A stretch of 10,631 nt of DNA, from assembly GCA_021812735.1 (NCBI GenBank), contig JAKAMV010000255.1, positions 1 through 10,631 on the forward strand. The letters run 5' to 3'. Source of the stretch: Chloroflexota bacterium. GTDB lineage: Bacteria; Chloroflexota; Limnocylindria; Limnocylindrales; CSP1-4. The notes under the pieces are model-generated. The model ran no database searches. It was not told the DNA's origin and saw nothing but the letters and a program-made list of their open reading frames with translations. Below are positions 7,951 to 10,631 of the stretch, piece after piece (positions within the stretch are counted from its first letter, which is position 1; each line of letters opens with the position of its first letter). A program made the translations under genes and the position numbers.

Positions 7951-10631
7951 TGGTCGTCGACCTCCTGCCCCAGGCACGCCCGGTGCTGCCGCTGCCGTCG
8001 GCAGGTCGCGAGCGGTGGGAGCCGCTGCGCGTCGGGATCATCGGCGCCTGGCAATACAGCGACCAGGAGTTCGTGTTCCACCGCGGCCGGCTGATCCTCA
8101 TGGGCCGCAACGGGATGGGCAAGACCAAGGCCCAGGAGATGCTGTTCCCGTTCCTCCTCGATGCCCGGAACGAGCCCTACCGGCTGTCGCCCGGCGGCGG
8201 CAGCGGGCGGACGTGGTGGTGGAACCTGATCGAGACTGGGCGCGACGGCGAGCCCGAGCGCAAGACGGGCGACGCGATCGTGTGGATGGAGTTCGGCCGC
8301 CGCGGCCACGCGGGGGCGATGGAGTTCGCCACGATAGGCGCGCGCCTCCACGCCGTGTTTGGCGACAAGCGCCGCGTCTCGATCGCGTGGTTCCTCACCG
8401 ACCAGCGGCCGGGCGAGGACATCCGCTTCACGGTCCCCCTGGGCGACGACCCCGAGCGGCGGATCCCGGCCCGGCGGGAGCAGCTCGCCGAGATGTTCGG
8501 CGAGCGCGGCCACGTGTTCGACAACCGGGCGACCTACATCCGCGCGATCGACGAGCGGATCTTCCACCTCGGCGGCCGCTACGAGGGCCTGATGAGCCTG
8601 CTCATCAACCTCCGCCAGCCCAAGCTGTCCGAGAAGCTCGACCTCGACGCCCTCGTGACCCACCTGCGGAGCGCACTGCCACCGGTGAACGACGACTCGG
8701 TCCGCCAGCTCGCCGACGCCCTCGAGAGCCTGCGCGACGACGACGCCTCGCTCGAGCGCTTGAAGCGGGCGCGCAGCGCCGTCGGCTCGTTCCTCGAGGA
8801 CTACCGCTCCTACGCGGTGCGCGAGGGCCGCTTCCTCGCGGACCGGGTGCGGGGCACCGAGGAGGGCGTCCGCCAGGCACAGGACCGGCTCCGGCGCGCG
8901 GAGGCGAGGGTGACGGCAATCGAAGAGCGGATCCTGGGCCTCGAGGCGGAGATCGCCGGGCACGGCCGGACGCTCGACGATTTGGCGGGACAGGTCGCCG
9001 CCCACCTCGAGACGCCGGCGATGAAGGCTGCCGACCGGCTGCGCCAGGCCGACGAGGACGCGCGGGTTGCGCGCCGCAGCGAGGCCACCCTCGGCGAGGC
9101 CGCCGCATCGCTGCGCGGTGAGGCGGAGGAAGCGGCTGCCCGCCTCGTCGACCTGGAGCGCGCGGCCACAACCGCCGACGAGGCGCTCGCGCGGGCGCTC
9201 GCGGACGCGGGGGCGGCGGCCGGGCGGGCCGCGATGGCGGACGCGCACGCGGCGTATGCGGCAGCGCTCGAGGCGGACCTCGGCGCGTCGCCCGAGGAAC
9301 TCCGCCGTGCCATCGAGCACCGGCGCAAGGCGCTCGAGGCGCTGGCCGCGGACGCCCGGCAGCTCGCGGACACCCGCAGCAAGCTCGCCGGCGCGCGGAC
9401 GACCGCCGAGGACGCCAAGCGGCACCTGCGGGACGCGACCGCCAGGCGCGACGTCGCGCGCGAGACTGCGGACACGGCGATCGAGCGCCTACGCGACGGT
9501 CTCGAGGAGTGGGCGGCGGGCCTTGTCGAGTTCGAGGTCGCCGACGCCGACCTCGAGGCGGTGGTCGAGGCGGTCGCCTCGGGCCGCCGGCTCGCCGACG
9601 TCCTCGAGCCGCTCGCGGCGACGGTCCGGCGAGCGATCGCGTCGCGGGACGGCGAGCTCGCCGAGCAGGTCCGCCTGCTGCTCGGCCGCAAGGCCGCGCT
9701 CGAGCGCGAGCGGGACGAGGTCGCCGCGACGACGGTCAGCCGGCCGCCGCGCTACGCGACGCGGCCCGCCGATCGCTCGGGCCGCGCCGGGGCGCCGCTC
9801 TACGAGGTCGTCGACTTCGCGGACGGCGTGGGCGATGGCGACCGGGCGGGGATCGAGGCGGCGCTCGAGGCGGCCGGGCTCCTCGACGCGTGGGTCGATC
9901 CCGAGGGGCGCCTGGGCGACGGCGAGGACGCGTGGGCGCTCCCCAGCGGGGCGCTGCCGGGCACGACGCTTGCGTCCGTCCTCGCGCCAGTTGGCGACGC
10001 CGTGGCCGCCCCGGTGATGGGCCGCCTGCTGGCGTCGGTCGGGCTCGGCGAGCGTGCCGACGGCCCGTGGGTCGCGGCCGACGGCCGGTTCTCACTGGGC
10101 ACGCTCGCGGGCGCCCTGCGCAAGGACGCGGCGGGCTACATCGGCGCTGGCGCCCAGGCGCTCACGCGCCGGCGCCGGCTGGCCGAGCTCGACGCGGCGA
10201 TCGCCCAGGCCGCCGCCGACCACCAGGCGATCGCCGACGCTCGCAAGGCGGGGCAGGAGCGTCTCGGGCGCGTGGCCGCCGAACTCGGGGGCGCCCCCTC
10301 CGACACGGATGCCGCGCGCACGCGGGGCGAGCTCGCCCGGGCCGAGCAGGCGGTGGTGGCCGAGCAGACGGGGCTCGAGCGGGCCGAGGCGGCGGTCGCG
10401 ACACTAGCCGTCGACGAGTCGCGGCGGCGGAACGCGCTCGCCGAGGGGCTCGCGGGCCTCGGCCTCGCGCCGGGCGACGTCGACGTGGCGGGCGCGCTCG
10501 ACGCACTGGCCGACTACCGGGGCGCGCTGGGCGAGCTCGTCGCCGCGGCCGGCGCCGGCGCCGCCACCCGCTCGGCGCGGGACCGGGCGGTCGGAGACCG
10601 CGACCGGACCGCGGGCAAGGCCAAGGCGGCC
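7950..10631 (+). CDS. jetC: Wadjet JetC-like SMC/SbcC-type ATPase (TIGR02680), 3'-truncated by window edge
   Basis: This is the SMC-like motor of the Wadjet complex, which loads on and extrudes DNA using ATP. The frame is open from ATG 7950 to the last base, giving 894 codons without a stop. After a short leader, GRLILMGRNGMGKTKAQEML (46-65) contains the Walker A motif GRNGMGKT (52-59), followed by LFPFLLDARNEPYRLSP, a pattern I recognise from TIGR02680 proteins. A head segment to ~280 includes YEGLMSLLINLRQPKLSEKL. Long Ala/Arg/Glu-rich coiled-coil stretches cover ~285-560 and ~720-894. Between them, APLYEVVDF (615-623) and EAALEAAGLLDAWVDPEG form a compact non-helical module in the hinge position, also characteristic of the family. 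Full-length members are about 1300-1400 residues, so the second coiled-coil arm, signature motif and Walker B are beyond the window. JetD should follow. Confidence 0.93.
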   Translation, partial: MVVDLLPQARPVLPLPSAGRERWEPLRVGIIGAWQYSDQEFVFHRGRLILMGRNGMGKTKAQEMLFPFLLDARNEPYRLSPGGGSGRTWWWNLIETGRDGEPERKTGDAIVWMEFGRRGHAGAMEFATIGARLHAVFGDKRRVSIAWFLTDQRPGEDIRFTVPLGDDPERRIPARREQLAEMFGERGHVFDNRATYIRAIDERIFHLGGRYEGLMSLLINLRQPKLSEKLDLDALVTHLRSALPPVNDDSVRQLADALESLRDDDASLERLKRARSAVGSFLEDYRSYAVREGRFLADRVRGTEEGVRQAQDRLRRAEARVTAIEERILGLEAEIAGHGRTLDDLAGQVAAHLETPAMKAADRLRQADEDARVARRSEATLGEAAASLRGEAEEAAARLVDLERAATTADEALARALADAGAAAGRAAMADAHAAYAAALEADLGASPEELRRAIEHRRKALEALAADARQLADTRSKLAGARTTAEDAKRHLRDATARRDVARETADTAIERLRDGLEEWAAGLVEFEVADADLEAVVEAVASGRRLADVLEPLAATVRRAIASRDGELAEQVRLLLGRKAALERERDEVAATTVSRPPRYATRPADRSGRAGAPLYEVVDFADGVGDGDRAGIEAALEAAGLLDAWVDPEGRLGDGEDAWALPSGALPGTTLASVLAPVGDAVAAPVMGRLLASVGLGERADGPWVAADGRFSLGTLAGALRKDAAGYIGAGAQALTRRRRLAELDAAIAQAAADHQAIADARKAGQERLGRVAAELGGAPSDTDAARTRGELARAEQAVVAEQTGLERAEAAVATLAVDESRRRNALAEGLAGLGLAPGDVDVAGALDALADYRGALGELVAAAGAGAATRSARDRAVGDRDRTAGKAKAA

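Noticed and set aside
8015..9121. 368-codon plus-strand frame
   Set aside because: It is an out-of-frame reading of jetC, extremely rich in Arg, Pro and Gly, with no domain.
7476..9425. 649-codon antisense open frame
   Set aside because: It overlaps the JetB and JetC genes, whose family motifs are all on the plus strand; composition is a typical antisense shadow.

Overview
The window is very GC-rich (roughly 70% by eye) with strong G/C preference at third codon positions in most genes. It reads as chromosomal DNA of an actinobacterium-like organism. The best taxonomic clue is the 453-residue protein at 3315-4676, which resembles a conserved protein of unknown function that I know mainly from Actinobacteria. 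The exact lineage cannot be fixed from the sequence. All supported genes lie on the plus strand, and three of the six have recognisable genome-defence roles, so this looks like a defence island cut at both ends.

Region 1 (1-3077) holds the 3' part of a type I restriction HsdR subunit, whose N-terminal nuclease domain lies left of the window. It is followed three bases later by a small protein of the uracil-DNA glycosylase superfamily. The two are probably co-transcribed, but the glycosylase gene has visibly more A/T-ending codons, so it may have a different history.

Region 2 (3078-4676) is a 237-base intergenic stretch followed by the 453-residue protein of unknown function. That protein has a possible winged-helix N-terminus, a charged helical segment near its C-terminus and a conserved-looking tail. 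A 302-base spacer follows, carrying a perfect 9-bp hairpin, short repeats and a possible small ORF.

Region 3 (4979-10631) is the first three genes of a Wadjet-type SMC anti-plasmid operon: JetA-like (DUF2397/TIGR02677), JetB-like (DUF2398/TIGR02678) and JetC-like (SMC/SbcC-like ATPase, TIGR02680). The genes overlap by 1-4 bases, a tight translationally coupled arrangement. The JetC frame is still open at the last base of the window. The missing partner, JetD (TOPRIM-containing DNA-cleaving subunit, DUF2399/TIGR02679), is expected just downstream. I believe this gene set is the one catalogued as Wadjet type II, but that subtype label is from memory.

Together the island would cut unmodified invading DNA (HsdR with HsdM/HsdS presumed upstream), possibly excise abnormal bases (glycosylase), and recognise and cleave circular plasmids (Wadjet). 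The least explained parts are the glycosylase coupled to hsdR, the unknown protein between the two systems, and the spacer ahead of the Wadjet operon.
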